In this document: positions 1 to 15,100 of the stretch, in pieces
How positions within the stretch are numbered: position 1 is the first letter of the stretch
Layout of the letters: the number at the start of each line of letters is the position of its first letter
Source of the DNA: Nematostella vectensis
Taxonomy: Eukaryota > Cnidaria > Anthozoa > Actiniaria > Edwardsiidae
Length of the DNA: 64,000 nucleotides
Assembly (NCBI RefSeq): GCF_932526225.1
Contig: NC_064048.1
Location: forward strand, 3,299,597-3,363,596
Reading direction: 5' to 3'
The notes under the pieces: generated by a model
What the model was told of the DNA's origin: nothing
Database searches by the model: none
The model's input: only the letters and a program-made list of their open reading frames with translations
Made by a program: the position numbers and the translations under genes

Positions 1-19
1 TGGGACTCAAATATCTTAC

Positions 20-67
20 AACCACAATGGCGGATCCAAATAAGACCTCTGACGCATCGGGGCAAGC
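20..67 (-). CDS. CEP290: Possible CEP290 exon 23 (16 residues)
   Basis: After exon 22 (which ends in phase 0) the reverse strand shows an AAG acceptor at 68-70, a 48-nt open stretch (ACPDASEVLFGSAIVV) and a GTAAG donor at 15-19. The phase fits. Similarity to the human segment after the exon-22 region is weak, so this may be chance. Confidence 0.3.
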
Positions 68-131
68 CTTAATACCAAAACTGCGTGTTTAGGTAGTTCT
101 TTTAAATTCACAAGGAGATAGGAGTACTTAC

Positions 132-3100
132 AGCCATAAGTTTTTCTAGAGCTGGGACCTGGACTGTAAATGCCTGTGACGCACTCCCCGCCTCCTTCGT
201 TAAGTGCTGCTGGGTTTGCTGTGTATCTCTGGCTGGCGGAGCCTGGGATTGAGTGTCTCCACCCCCCTTTTCATTAGAGCGCTGTGAATTCTCACGTAGC
301 TGTGCTAGTATTTCTCTCATTCCAATCTCTAATTGCTTATTTTCTTCTTTCAGTTCCTTGTTTTCTCTCTCGAACTTTTTCATTTCTGTTGTAATTTTGT
401 CAGCTTCTTTCTCCTTCTTCTCAATGTCGCCTTCTAGCCTTTTATTCTGGAGGATAAAGATCATTGACATTCAATAATAATAGTTAGTAAATTTTTTTTA
501 ATTTAGTGAACGGAACCTGATGAATTAAATCTGATTCTAACTATGAGCGCAAGTAATTTTCGTTTCTCACAGAAACGCAAGAAACATTACTAATGCCTTT
601 TTGTGTTTGTGTCTGAAAACATGTACGTGTGCTGTGCTTGCACTTTGCGTTAGCGTCCTATGAGAACCAGCCTTTAATCCAAAACGTGATAACTACTGAC
701 AGGGGTTGGGAAAGATGAATGTCGGAGTCACCGCAAATTTTCTACTGACAAAGGTAGGGAAAGATGAATGTCGGAGTCACCGCAAATCTTCTACTGACAG
801 GGGTTGGGAAAGATGAAAGTCTAAGTCATAGCAAACCTTTACAGGGTAAAGGCCAGTCTATCGTAAGACGCTAATAACTTACCCTGCTTCTTGCTTCCTC
901 AGTATCTGAGTCTATGACAAATCTCCTACTAACAGGGGTGCGGTCCGGCTCGTCTTCAACATCGACAAGGTCATCAGCTGTAATACCAAGCTCGACCGCT
1001 CTGTTTATATAGCAAATAAAAATCGATTATTACAGACAATAAATAAATAATAAATAAATTGTGGGGCGGCTTATCACTCTCATTGCAGCTAGATGCTGAA
1101 TTAAGAGAGAGCAGATTCAGATGTGGTCCAGTTGAAGGTAGGAAAAGGCGCCTCAGACGGCCGCGATCCAACCGGAGAACCCGAAGAAAACCCCTCAGAC
1201 CTCTCAGAAAACCTCTCATTGTTTGACCACGGATTACAGCTAAGATCGAAATTGATGGTTTCGTGGAGCAAGGATGACCAGAGAACCCGAAGAAAACCTC
1301 TTAGAAAACCTCTCATTGTTTGACCACGGATTACAGCTAAGATCGAAATTGATGGTTTCGTGGAGCAAGGATGACCGGAGAACCCGAAGAAAACCCCTCA
1401 GAGCAAAGGCAAGACCAACTACCTCAACTCACGTCGGAGCCGGGAATTGAACCAGGAACCCAAAGGTGCGAGACACAGGCACTACAGAGCGATGCTCTGC
1501 CAACTGCGCCACCTACACTCCCTAGGATGGGAAGTGGTCTTATAATATATGTCACCCTTTGCGTATGTCTTTTATGTGCGCAGTCACTGTTATTTCCAGA
1601 TTGGAAATTTTGCAAGAGAAATTCTTGGGAGTTGAATCTCACGGTTAAAAAATAATCGAGTTTTGTTACGAAGAGTAAAATTACATGATTCGGTAGTTAG
1701 CCCAAAATAGCAAGAACACTTATAATATAAAATATATTGAAAGGAATAATCACACCTTTCTCCCCTATGCAGAGCTTGCTTCCTCAGTTGCTTTTTCAGG
1801 TTGACTCTTTCCTCTTCCAGACGCTCAATCTGTACAACGAGTACATTCATTAAAAGAAGGCCAATCATGCCGCCATTTTATGCTCTTGCCCAATGGCGAG
1901 ACACACAAAGCCTCCATTTCCATCTGCTAATTCAACAAGTGACTGGGAAACTTTAAATCAAATATAATTAATAAAATATCAGACTTCAATCGTGGATGAT
2001 TATTTTGAAGTTTTCTTGCAAATAAAACTGTTGTATTTTCAATCATAGATAATAACAAAGGAGAAGTTGGTCTACATTCTTTAAAAGTTGGTAAATTCAT
2101 TTACCAACTACACTACTAAATATATAAAAAACATCCAAACAAAAACTATCATTACCAAAAGACAGAAGAGCGAATTACAGTACTACATTACAGTAAATGA
2201 ATAAATAAAAAAGAAACGCAATCCCCTAAAATGAAAAAAAAAATTAAGGTGGCAATGAATTTTGACAATCAAGCAGCACGCCAAAACAAAAATATCAAAT
2301 AACAAAATATCAAATAACAAAATATCAAATAACAAAATACCAAATAACAAAATATCAAATAACAAAATATCAAATAACAACAAAATATCAAATAACAAAA
2401 TATCAAATAACAAAATATCAAATAACAACAAAATATCAAATAACAAAATATCAAATAACAACAAAATATCAAATAATAAAATATCAAATAACAAAATATC
2501 TGCCCAATTCTTAGGCAGCTATTCTTTTAAGTTTGCAGCCTATTCGAATAAGCCCATTCAAAGATAATTCCATTTTTTGAGAAAGTTTGCACTTCCGGAA
2601 TTGCATATAGTTTGTATGGGAAATTCCGGTTATGGTCAAAATAGACTTATTCTTCCCCAGTCATTTCTTGGAATTATTGTAGCCGTCTTCATAATGGTGA
2701 CTATTTTGTGACATTTTTACCATTTCTCGTCTGCGAATATCGCGGAGTCAATCAAACCACCGTGACCAATCAATTCCCTTGCTGTGTGCATTCAAATGGT
2801 TTATGATGCGACTGTGAAAACATGAAAGTCATTGATTGGTTTAGACGGTTGATTGACTACGCGCTATTCCCAAACGAGACAATGATTTTGGATTCGCAGA
2901 GGTCGCGCAACAACGATTTTGGCCATAACCACTCTTTACCTCTTTCACAAGAACTCTGTTCAGCGCAGCGGACTGCTCTTTTTTGACTTTACGCTTTTGC
3001 TTGATTTCCTCTATGTCCAGCCTATCCCGCGGGTCCATCCCGAGGCGTTCCCGCAACTCCTCGTTCTCCATCTCGAGGTCGTTCACAGCAAGGCTCAGCT

Positions 3101-6100
3101 TGTTCACACTTGCTGTCAGTGACTCTATATTCCTAGGGGGGGGGGGGGGGGACACAGTGTCAGTGTTAATTATTCATTAACAAATATTTTGGCAGGATAA
3201 AAAGTTCAGATAAGGTCTTGTATTTCTGGAGGAAATGTTATTGTATGCCTTTCAAAACAGGTTAATAACATCTCCTCTTTTAAGATTGTTGGTAGTAAAT
3301 GTCCAGAAAAGTTATAGATTTCATAACAAACTATATCTACTCCTTTCGAAATTGGTTATAAATGCAAAAGCCTTTTCATGTATTACTTACTGATCTCGTA
3401 TTACTTACTGATCTCGTATGTATTAATTACTGATCTCGTATGTATTAATTACTGATCTCGTATGTATGACTTATTGATCTCGTATGTATGACTTACTGAT
3501 CTCGTATGTATGACTTACTGATCTTGTATGTATTACTAAGCTCGTATGTATTACTGACCTCGTATGTATTACTTACTGATCTCGTATGTATGACTTACTG
3601 ATCTTGCATGTATGACTTACTGATCTCGTATTTATTACTTACTGATCTCGCATGTATAAATTACTGATCTCGTATGTATTACTTACTGATCTCGTATGTA
3701 TTAATTACTGTTCTCGTATGTATTACTTACTGACCTCGTATCTATTAATTACTGATCTCTTATGTATGACTTACTGACCTCGTATGTATGACTTATTGAT
3801 CTCGTATGTATGACTTACTGATCTCGTATGTATGACTTACTGATCTCGTATGTATGACTTACTGATCTCGTATGTATGACTTACTGATCTCGTATGTACT
3901 ACTTACTGATCTCGTATGTATGACTTACTGATATTGTATGTATGATTTATTGATCTCGTATGTATGACTTACTGATCTCGTATGTATGACTTACTGTTCT
4001 CGTATGTATGACTTACTGATCTCGTATGTATGACTTACTGATATTGTATGTATGACTTACTGATCTCATGACTTACTGTTCTCGCATGTATGGCTTACTG
4101 ATCTCGTATGTATGACTTACTGATATTGTATGTATGACTTACTGATCTCGTATGTATGACTTACTGATCACATATGTATGACTTACTGATATTGTATGTA
4201 TGACTTATTGATCTCGTATGTATGACTTATTGATCTCGTATGTATGACTTACTGATATTGTATGTATGATTTATTGATCTCGTATGTATGACTTACTGAT
4301 CTCGTATGTATGACTTACTGTTCTCGTATGTATGACTTACTGATCTCGTATGTATGACTTACTGTTCTCGTATGTATGACTTACTGATCTCATGACTTAC
4401 TGTTCTCGTATGTATGACTTACTGATCTCGTATGTATGACTTACTGATATTGTATGTATGACTTACTGATCTCGTATGTATGACTTACTGATCACATATG
4501 TATGACTTACTGATATTGTATGTATGACTTATTGATCTCGTATGTATGACTTATTGATCTCGTATGTATGACTTACTGATATTGTATGTATGACTTACTG
4601 ATATTGTATGTACTACTTACTGATCTCGTATGTATGACTTACTGATCTCGTATGTATGACTTACTGATCTCGTATGTATGACTTACTGATATTGTATGTA
4701 TGACTTACTGATATTGTATGTATGACTTACTGATATTGTATGTATGACTTACTGATCTCGTATGTATGACTTACTGATATTGTATGTATGACTTCTGATA
4801 TTGTATGTATGACTAACTGATCTCGTATGTATGACTTACTGATATTGTATGTATGACTTACTGATATTCTATGTATGACTTACTGATATTGTATGTATGA
4901 CTTACTGATATTGTAAATATGACTTACTGATATTGTAAATATGACTTACTGATATTGTATGTGTGACTTACTGATATTGTATGTATGACTTACTGATCTC
5001 GTATGTATGACTTACTGATCTCGTATGTATGACTTACTGATATTGTATGTATGACTTACTGATATTGTATGTAACACTTACTGATATTGTATGTATGACT
5101 TACTGATATTGTATGTATGACTTACTGATATTGTATGTATGACTTACTGATATTATAAATATGACTTACTGATATTGTAAATATGACTTACTGATATTGT
5201 ATGTGTGACTTACTGATATTGTATGTATGACTTACTGATCTCGTATGTATGACTTACTGATCTCGTATGTATGACTTACTGATATTGTATGTATGACTTA
5301 CTGATATTGTATGTATGATTTACTGATATTGTATGTATGACTTACTGATCTCGTATGTATGACTTACTGATATTGTATGTATGACTTACTGATATTGTAT
5401 GTATGACTTACTGATATTGTATGTATGACTTACTGATCTCGTATGTATGACTTACTGATATTGTATGTATGACTTCTGATATTGTATGTATGACTAACTG
5501 ATCTCGTATGTATGACTTACTGATATTGTATGTATGACTTACTGATATTCTATGTATGACTTACTGATATTGTATGTATGACTTACTGATATTGTAAATA
5601 TGACTTACTGATATTGTAAATATGACTTACTGATATTGTATGTGTGACTTACTGATATTGTATGTATGACTTACTGATCTCGTATGTATGACTTACTGAT
5701 CTCGTATGTATGACTTACTGATATTGTATGTATGACTTACTGATATTGTATGTATGACTTACTGATATTGTATGTAACACTTACTGATATTGTATGTATG
5801 ACTTACTGATATTGTATGTATGACTTACTGATATTGTATGTATGTCTAACTGATATTATAAATATGACTTACTGATATTGTAAATATGACTTACTGATAT
5901 TGTATGTGTGACTTACTGATATTGTATGTATGACTTACTGATCTCGTACGTATGACTTACTGATATTGTATGTATGACTTACTGATATTGTATGTATGAT
6001 TTACTGATATTGTATGTATGACTTACTGATCTCGTATGTATGACTTACTGATATTGTATGTCTGACTTACTGATATTGTATGTACTACTTACTGATATTG

Positions 6101-9100
6101 TATGTATGACTTACTGATCTCGTATGTACTACTTACTGATCTCGTATGTACTACTCACTGATCTCGTATGTATGACTTACTGATATTGTATGTATGACTT
6201 ACTGATATTGTATGTCTGACTTACTGATATTGTATGTACTACTTACTGATATTGTATGTATGACTTACTGATATTGTATGTATGACTTACTGATCTCGTA
6301 TGTACTACTTACTGATCTCGTATGTACTACTTACTGATCTCGTATGTATGACTTACTGATATTGTATGTCTGACTTACTGATATTGTATGTACTACTTAC
6401 TGATATTGTATGTATGACTTACTGATCTCGTATGTATGACTTACTGATCTCGTATGTATGACTTACTGTTCTCGTATGTATGACTTACTGATAGTGTATG
6501 TATGACTTACTGATATTGTATGTATGACTTACTGATCTCGTATGTATGACTTACTGATATTGTATGTATGACTTACTGATATTGTATGTATGACTTACTG
6601 ATCTCGTATGTACTACTTACTGATCTTGTATGTATGACTTACTGATATTGTATGTATGACTTACTGATCTCGTATGTATGACTTACTGATCTCGTATGTA
6701 TGACTTACTGATATTGTATGTATGACTTCTGATATTGTATGTATGACTAACTGATCTCGTATGTATGACTTACTGATATTGTATGTATGACTTACTGATA
6801 TTCTATGTATGACTTACTGATATTGTATGTATGACTAACTGATATTGTAAATATGACTTACTGATATTGTAAATATGACTTACTGATATTGTATGTGTGA
6901 CTTACTGATATTGTATGTATGACTCACTGATCTCGTATGTATGACTTACTGATATTGTATGTATGACTTACTGATATTGTATGTATGACTTACTGATATT
7001 GTATGTATGACTCACTAATCTCGTATGTATGACTTACTGATATTGTATGTATGACTTACTGATATTGAATGTATGACTTACTGATATTATAAATATGACT
7101 TACTGATATTGTAAATATGACTTACTGATATTGTATGTGTGACTTACTGATATTGTATGTATGACTTACTGATCTCGTATGTATGACTTACTGATATTGT
7201 ATGTATGACTTACTGATATTGTATGTATGATTTACTGATATTGTATGTATGACTTACTGATCTCGTATGTATGACTTACTGATATTGTATGTCTGACTTA
7301 CTGATATTGTATGTACTACTTACTGATATTGTATGTATGACTTACTGATCTCGTATGTACTACTTACTGATCTCGTATGTACTACTTACTGATCTCGTAT
7401 GTATGACTTACTGATATTGTATGTATGACTTACTGATATTGTATGTCTGACTTACTGATATTGTATGTACTACTTACTGATATTGTATGTATGACTTACT
7501 GATATTGTATGTATGACTTACTGATATTGTATGTATGACTTACTGATCTCGTATGTACTACTTACTGATCTCGTATGTACTACTTACTGATCTCGTATGT
7601 ATGACTTACTGATATTGTATGTCTGACTTACTGATATTGTATGTACTACTTACTGATATTGTATGTATGACTTACTGATCTCGTATGTATGACTTACTGA
7701 TCTCGTATGTATGACTTACTGTTCTCGTATGTATGACTTACTGATAGTGTATGTATGACTTACTGATATTGTATGTATGACTTACTGATCTCGTATGTAT
7801 GACTTACTGATATTGTATGTATGACTTACTGATATTGTATGTATGACTTACTGATCTCGTATGTACTACTTACTGATCTCGTATGTACTACCTACTGATC
7901 TCGTATGTATGACTTACTGATATTGTATGTATGACTTACTGATATTGTATGTATGACTTACTGATATTGTATGTATGACTTACTGATCTCGTATGTACTA
8001 CTTACTGATCTCGTATGTACTACTTACTGATCTCGTATGTATGACTTACTGATATTGTATGTCTGACTTACTGATATTGTATGTACTACTTACTGATATT
8101 GTATGTATGACTTACTGATCTCGTATGTATGACTTACTGATCTCGTATGTATGACTTACTGTTCTCGTATGTATGACTTACTGATAGTGTATGTATGACT
8201 TACTGATATTGTATGTATGACTTACTGATCTCGTATGTATGACTTACTGATATTGTATGTATGACTTACTGATATTGTATGTATGACTTACTGATCTCGT
8301 ATGTACTACTTACTGATCTCGTATGTACTACCTACTGATCTCGTATGTATGACTTATTGATATTGTATGTATGACTTACTGATCTCGTATGTATGACTTA
8401 CTGATATTGTATGTATGACTTACTGATATTGTATGTATGACTTACTGATCTCGTATGTATGACTTACTGATATTGTATGTATGACTTACTGATCTCGTAT
8501 GTATGACTTACTGATATTGTATGTATGACTTACTGATATTGTATGTATGACTTACTGATCTCGTATGTATGACTTACTGATATTGTATGTGTGACTTACT
8601 GATATTGTATGTACTACTTACTGATATTGTATGTGTGACTTACTGATCTCGTATCTGTAGCTGAGCCTTGTGGTCTTTGATCTCCTGCACTGCCTCGCTC
8701 AGTCCATACTCGCCCTGGAACAAAATACAAATCCTTTTAGTGTTATTGCATTGCAAAAATAATAAATATTTGTCTGTCTGTTAATCTGCTTGTCCCTTTG
8801 TCCGTTGGCGTGTCCGTCTTTATTGTCTGTTCACCCATCCCTTTGTTTGTCGGTGTGTCTGTTTGACTCTCTATCTACCAACAGGTCTGTCTGTTCCACT
8901 GTCATTTTATTTATTTTTCCGCCCATCTCTTTGTTTGCCGGTGTGTCTGCCTCTGTCCGCCAACAGGTCTGTCTGTTCTACTTTCATTCTATTACTGTCC
9001 GCCCATATCTTTTTTTAGCGGTTTTGCTTACCGTCTGTCTTCTGTCCATCTTGTGATTGTCTGATCGTAGGACTGTCTTATTGTGTGATCGTATGACTGC

Positions 9101-12100
9101 TTATTGTCTAATCGTATGACTGCCTGATTGTCTGATCGTATGACTGTCTGATCGTATTACTGTTTGATTATCAGATCGTATGACTGTCTGATCGTATGAC
9201 TGTTTGATAATCTGATCGTATGACTGCCTGATTGTCTGATCGTACGACTGTCTGATTGTCTGATCGTACGACTGTCTGATTGTCTGATCGTGTGACTGTC
9301 TTATTGTCTGATCGTATGACTACCTGATTGTCTGATCGTATGACTGTTTGATTGTCTGATCGTATGACTGTTTGTTTGTCTGATCGTATGACTGTCTAAT
9401 TGTCTGATCTTATGACTGTCTGATTATCTGATCGTATGACTGCATGATTGTTCGTACGACTGTCTGATTGCCTGATCGTATGACTGTTTGATCGTCTGAT
9501 CGTATGACTGTCTGGTCGTATGATTGTCTGATCTAATGACTGCCTGATTATCTGATCGTATGACTGATTGTCTGATCGCCTTAACCGCACCTTTTCATAC
9601 TGGACCATTCTAACCATCAGGTCACTGAGTTCCTTGTCCTTTTGCCGTGCTGCTTCCTCGGCCTTAAAAAAAACGTATTTTTCTTTTTCGATAAACTACA
9701 TTGTGTCAGAATCCTCTATTCAAAGTTTGATCAAAGTGGGCAGTAAAAATAGCATTGCCGTTGCAACACTTAGGACATTTTTACGCCGACTCATGCAACA
9801 ATTTCACAAAACTTTGCACTCTAATACTCTTGTGTCCTAATCCGCATTGCGTCATGTGATGTATAAAGTATAAATGACAAAATCTCGGTCACCGGAAACC
9901 AAGATGAAATTTAGAGGGGCGTAAGCAAGAATCCGTTTTGTGATAGTTCACCGCCTTTATTGGCTTACCCTTAGCATTCGTTCCCGTTCCTGACCCGCTA
10001 ACATTTGCTCCCGTCTCAGGGTCGACCCCAGTTCTAAAATCTTCTTTTGCTGATATGCTGATGGGACGCCTGATACAAAACAACTCTTTAATATTTAAGG
10101 CTTCACTGTAATTGATAAAATAAACAACAAAGGAAAGGAAGGGCAAACTTTAAGGGGACATTGTATGACACTGTGTCTAAAGTAACTTTAGCTTGGCAAT
10201 TTTGTCGGCAATTAGCCGAGCAAGTGCCCAGCATCGAACAAAGGAAAGTAACATTTTGCTCTGTTTTTCTGGACCATAGAACACATCCAGCCTGGTACGT
10301 TTCTGGCCATTTTTAAAGGGTAATGGTATTGACATAAGGATAGTCCAATTTTTGCGATCAATGCGATCCACATTTTTGATCCACAAATTAACACAAATGT
10401 CCAGCACAAAGTTTCAGCCTAATTAAACTTCTCCTCACTACCACTGCTAAATGCATCTTGATTTTTTTCATCAGTTTAGTGGCTCCCAAGGTGGGAGGTG
10501 GCCTTCGTCCTGGCCTATAGACAGAGCAAAAAATGGCAAGTTTTTCAAAAATAAGGTAAACTTCGGTAAGCTTGAATTTTTGCATAGAGGTTCCTTATGT
10601 TATGTAAGCCAACATATCAAAAAAATATTTTTTTCTAATGGATTCGTCTTCGAGATTTGAGGCTTGAAAGTATGAATTCTCCTTGTTTTTAGGGAGAAGT
10701 CGGGCTCTGATCAGAAATTAAGCCAACTTTGCCCGCTATTATCTAAATTTCATAATTTTAAAATTTCTTTAAAATTTGGAATTAAGCTTTTGGTCAGAGG
10801 AACTCCTTGTATGCGGAATCTTAAGCTTATATATTGAGAATTGAAAAATTTTATGCCATTTTTTGCTCTGTCTGGCCTATATGGATAGTGGTCTTTACCC
10901 TTATCAGCTTGTGATTTCACTTCGTCGACTTGGGCGGCGATTCCCTGCATTTCGGTTGAAGCCTGCAAATGCATAGAATCAACGATAACGAAACTATAAC
11001 AGATGACGTACACTTAAAGACTATATCTAGTACTCTTCAACACGAATAGAAACAAAAAGCCCAAGCTGTCGTCGTCTTGTACCAGAACAATGAATACAAT
11101 ACACCAAAAACTGGAATTCGACTCTGCCAAATTTCCGTGTTTACTAAGACTTCTTCAGGGCAGACTCAGAAGAAGTTTTAGTAAAGACGAACATTTGGCA
11201 GAGTCGAATTCCAGTTTTTGGTGTACAGCACTCTACAACAGGTACACCAATTGCAGTGAATCTTTGGCTGTACGACACGTATAATCTTTGTATTCCATAA
11301 ACATCTACATGCGCTATATGTTTACACAAGACGAGGTTTAGGTTGCAAATCATCCAATCCAAACCACCTGCTCGAGAAAAACTTTCAATGCTGTTGGGTT
11401 AGTTGCCAATGGAAAACAGAAAAGGGTTTTCTACTGTTAAATTATAATTTTTTTACCTTACCAAGGGTTATAAAGCACTGTCACCAGTTTATTTCCGGAG
11501 GTCCGACGAAAACCTCAACCGTTTAAAGACAAAAGAATCTATTAGAATCCGAGATATTTAACAAGCCATCCGCTCTAAATTATCGATCACATCCTCGAAG
11601 AAACTTCCAATAGACACACTGCTTTCAATATTTCGAAATATTTTTTGCGTTTTCCGTTAAAAATCATCTGAGATTGTTACGTAATCGACCAAAAGTAAAC
11701 GGGTGACAATGCGGCTTTAAGTGAAAACGTTACTATTAAATCTGTACTTGTAAACCAGTAAATAAACGCTTTTTCAGCCGTGTTGTTTGGAAGATTGTAA
11801 GAAACCTTGTTTTCTACCACTTTATGAGCAAACCAACCGGAAGCTTTCGAAAACCAACCTGGAAGACCTAGTCCAAGCACGTATTCCTGATACGATCCTG
11901 TCCTCTCTAGTTTCTTTATTCTTGACCCAAGGTTATTAGTTAAAAAGTTTAATCCTGTTCTTGTCAACACTTATGTTCCTCCCTGGTGCTTGAGAGAGTG
12001 TGAGAATGCTGGTTTTCTACCTCTTTATGAAAACACCAACCGGAAACTCCTTAAACGCAATGCGGAAGACCTAGTCTCCTGATATTTTCCCACCTTTTCA

Positions 12101-15100
12101 AGTTCCGACTTCAACATTTGGATTTGGTCATCCTTCTCTACAATGGCCTGAAAACAAAAACAAAAAGTTTATATTAGCGATGATAGCCCTCACAGGAACT
12201 GATGGGATATTGCGAGACAGTAGGAAAGATCCGCAGTTCGCAGTTCCATAGAGACCCCATGGACTTAAAGTTTTGATTGAAATGAGCTTTATAACTAGGG
12301 TAATTCCAGCCACGCTGGTTGACTAGTAAAGTTCATGTCAATCATATAGCATATTTCTCGCATCCTTATTGGCCTACTTACAAAACTGTCAAGGTGGCCA
12401 CGGTAGCTGGCGTCGTATCAAATAGCACGTTTCACGCATCCTTATTGGCTTACTTCACAAAACTGTCAAGGTGGCCACGGTAGCGCGCGTCGTATCAGAT
12501 AGTACGTTTCACGCATCCTTATTGGCCTACTTACAAAACTGTCAAGGTGGTCACGGTAGCGCGCGTCGTATCAGATAGTACGTTTCACGCATCCTAATTG
12601 GCCTACTTACAAATCTGTCAAGGAGGCCACGGTAGCTCGCATAGCATTGTAATACTACTATAGGGTACGGTATGTTCACAGGGAATACCATACCTGTTGT
12701 AATAGCGCCATGGTAGTGCTATCCGTATCCATCTCAAGTCCGCGTATTCTCTGCTGCAACCCATTCACCATGTCCTTGTACTGCTCGATCTCAATGTCTT
12801 TAGCCACAAGCACAGCCTGGAAAGGTAGGATTTATCTAAGGGCGCAGCAACAAAAGGTGCAGGGTTTCATAAGCCTGTGAACTAAATCCTTAAGCAAATA
12901 TGAGGCCCCAAAATTGGAGAAATACTGGGAAAAGAAAAGAGGAAGATCATAAACTGTAGTACAAGTTATGAATGTAAAACCATACAGGGTCCAATTGCAT
13001 AGGCGTTTCATGATCATGTGCAGTTTAAAAACGCTGAAAATTAATAACTATTGAAGCACTTCAAGATTTTCAAGACTCTGAAGGAAGCTAAGTTATGAAT
13101 ATAAGAATCGGTAGTATATTGACAAGGAAAGTGAATATATTGATGTCAGTGCTGTCGCGCAAAAGGTCAAATAATATGATGTGGACGAAGATACTGTAGT
13201 AACAAAAAGCAATAAGAGTTTAATGATAATGAACAATGCTGTGAAATAATAATGATAAATATAAGATAACCACGACAACAACAGATTTTTTTTATAATGA
13301 TGGCCGCAGTGGTAATGGTGATGATACAAATAGGGGCCTGGAGATTAATAACAGCCGTTTGGAAAATGCCGGCGATACAGAGATATCAGCTCATATACCA
13401 TTTTTGTTTTGTTTTAGCTTATGGATTGATATGAGGTGTGCACCGCAATCTTCAGCATCCTGAATTCTAATTTATACTGCTGATGATTGATTGTGTGAAC
13501 GATTATAAGATTGCAGTCACGGGGATTGACGTTTTAAGGGGTTGAAAAAGATAAAATGGGATATCAAACCTTCCACTCTTCTACTTTGACATTGACCGCC
13601 ATCATTATCTCATCATCTGCATCAGTTTTGGATGAGACTTGCACCCTCAAATCTTGGACCTGGAAAACGTGAATACCTTTTCTATAAACACTTCCATTTA
13701 TGATATTTCCTTATCACACTGGGCAGAACATTCCCATCAGTCTCACCTGTGCTCTAAGGGCATCTCTCTCCCGCCGCATTTCCTCTAAGATGAGGTCTGA
13801 TTGTTGCAGAATAGTCTGTGAAACAGAAAGTGAACATAACTTAACTCGAGCATGTTTGAAGAATATGGATTTTCTTCATTATCTTGAAGATTAGATTGTT
13901 GGAAGAAAACAATAGTTTAAAAAAAGTAAAACATACAAAAGTCTAGATTTTAGAGTTTGAAAGTTTGATAGTACCTACAGCAAAATGATATTTGCAAAGA
14001 AACTTTGAACTTCGAAGAACTGTCAAGAACTGTTCAATACACCCATGTGGTACAAATGCATAGTAAGGATTTGCCAGAGGGAGGGGTAGGGTTTTCTGAG
14101 ATATGATGTGTAAATTCCAAGATTAAAAGCCAATGCAGGAGTAGGTATGCACGCATTTCTGTGTCCACAATTAACCACGCGCCATAAATGCTTGTACATC
14201 ATCTTGCCAAAGCAGGGGCGAGGGCGGACCCACACATTTCCCTGTGCCCACAATTAACTCTGTTCCTTTACATAGTTACTGTACATAGTGCTAGGTACAC
14301 CTTGTAGCTCAGACAACTCAAGTTTGAAAATGTTCCTCATCTACATCTTGTAGCTCAGACAACATAAGTTTGAAAATGTTCCTCATCTACATCTTGTAGC
14401 TCAGACAACATAAGTTTGAAAATGTTCCTCATCTACATCTTGTAGCTCAGACAACATAAGTTTGAAAATGTTCCTCATCTACATCTTGTAGCTCAGACAA
14501 CATAAGTTTGAAAATGTTCCTCATCTACATCTTGTAGCTCAGACAACATAAGTTTGAAAATGTTCCTCATCTACATCTTGTAGCTCAGACAACATTAGTT
14601 TGAAAATGTTCCTCATCTACATCTTGTAGCTCAGACAACATAAGTTTGAAAATGTTCCTCATCTACATCTTGTAGCTCAGACAACATAAGTTTGAAAATG
14701 TTCCTCATCTACATCTTGTAGCTCAGACAACATAAGTTTGAAAATGTTCCTCATCTACGTCTTGTAGCTCAGACAACATAAGTTTGAAAATGTTCCTCAT
14801 CTACATCTTGTAGCTCAGACAACATAAGTTTGAAAATGTTCCTCATCTACATCTTGTAGCTCAGACAACATAAGTTTGAAAATGTTCCTCATCTACATCT
14901 TGTAGCTCAGACAACATAAGTTTGAAAATGTTCCTCATCTACGTCTTGTAGCTCAGACAACATAAGTTTGAAAATGTTCCTCATCTACATCTTGTAGCTC
15001 AGACAACATAAGTTTGAAAATGTTTCTCATCTACATCTTGTAGCTCAGACATCATAAGTTTGAAAATGTTCCTCATCTACATCTTGTAGCTCAGACATCA

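Noticed and set aside
1440-1530. tRNA gene on the minus strand
   Set aside because: A- and B-box-like parts are present, but a complete cloverleaf with anticodon arm could not be drawn; the body behind it is SINE-like.
3379-8643. Regular array that could be taken for CRISPR
   Set aside because: Units are head-to-tail without unique spacers and the context is a metazoan intron; it is a minisatellite.
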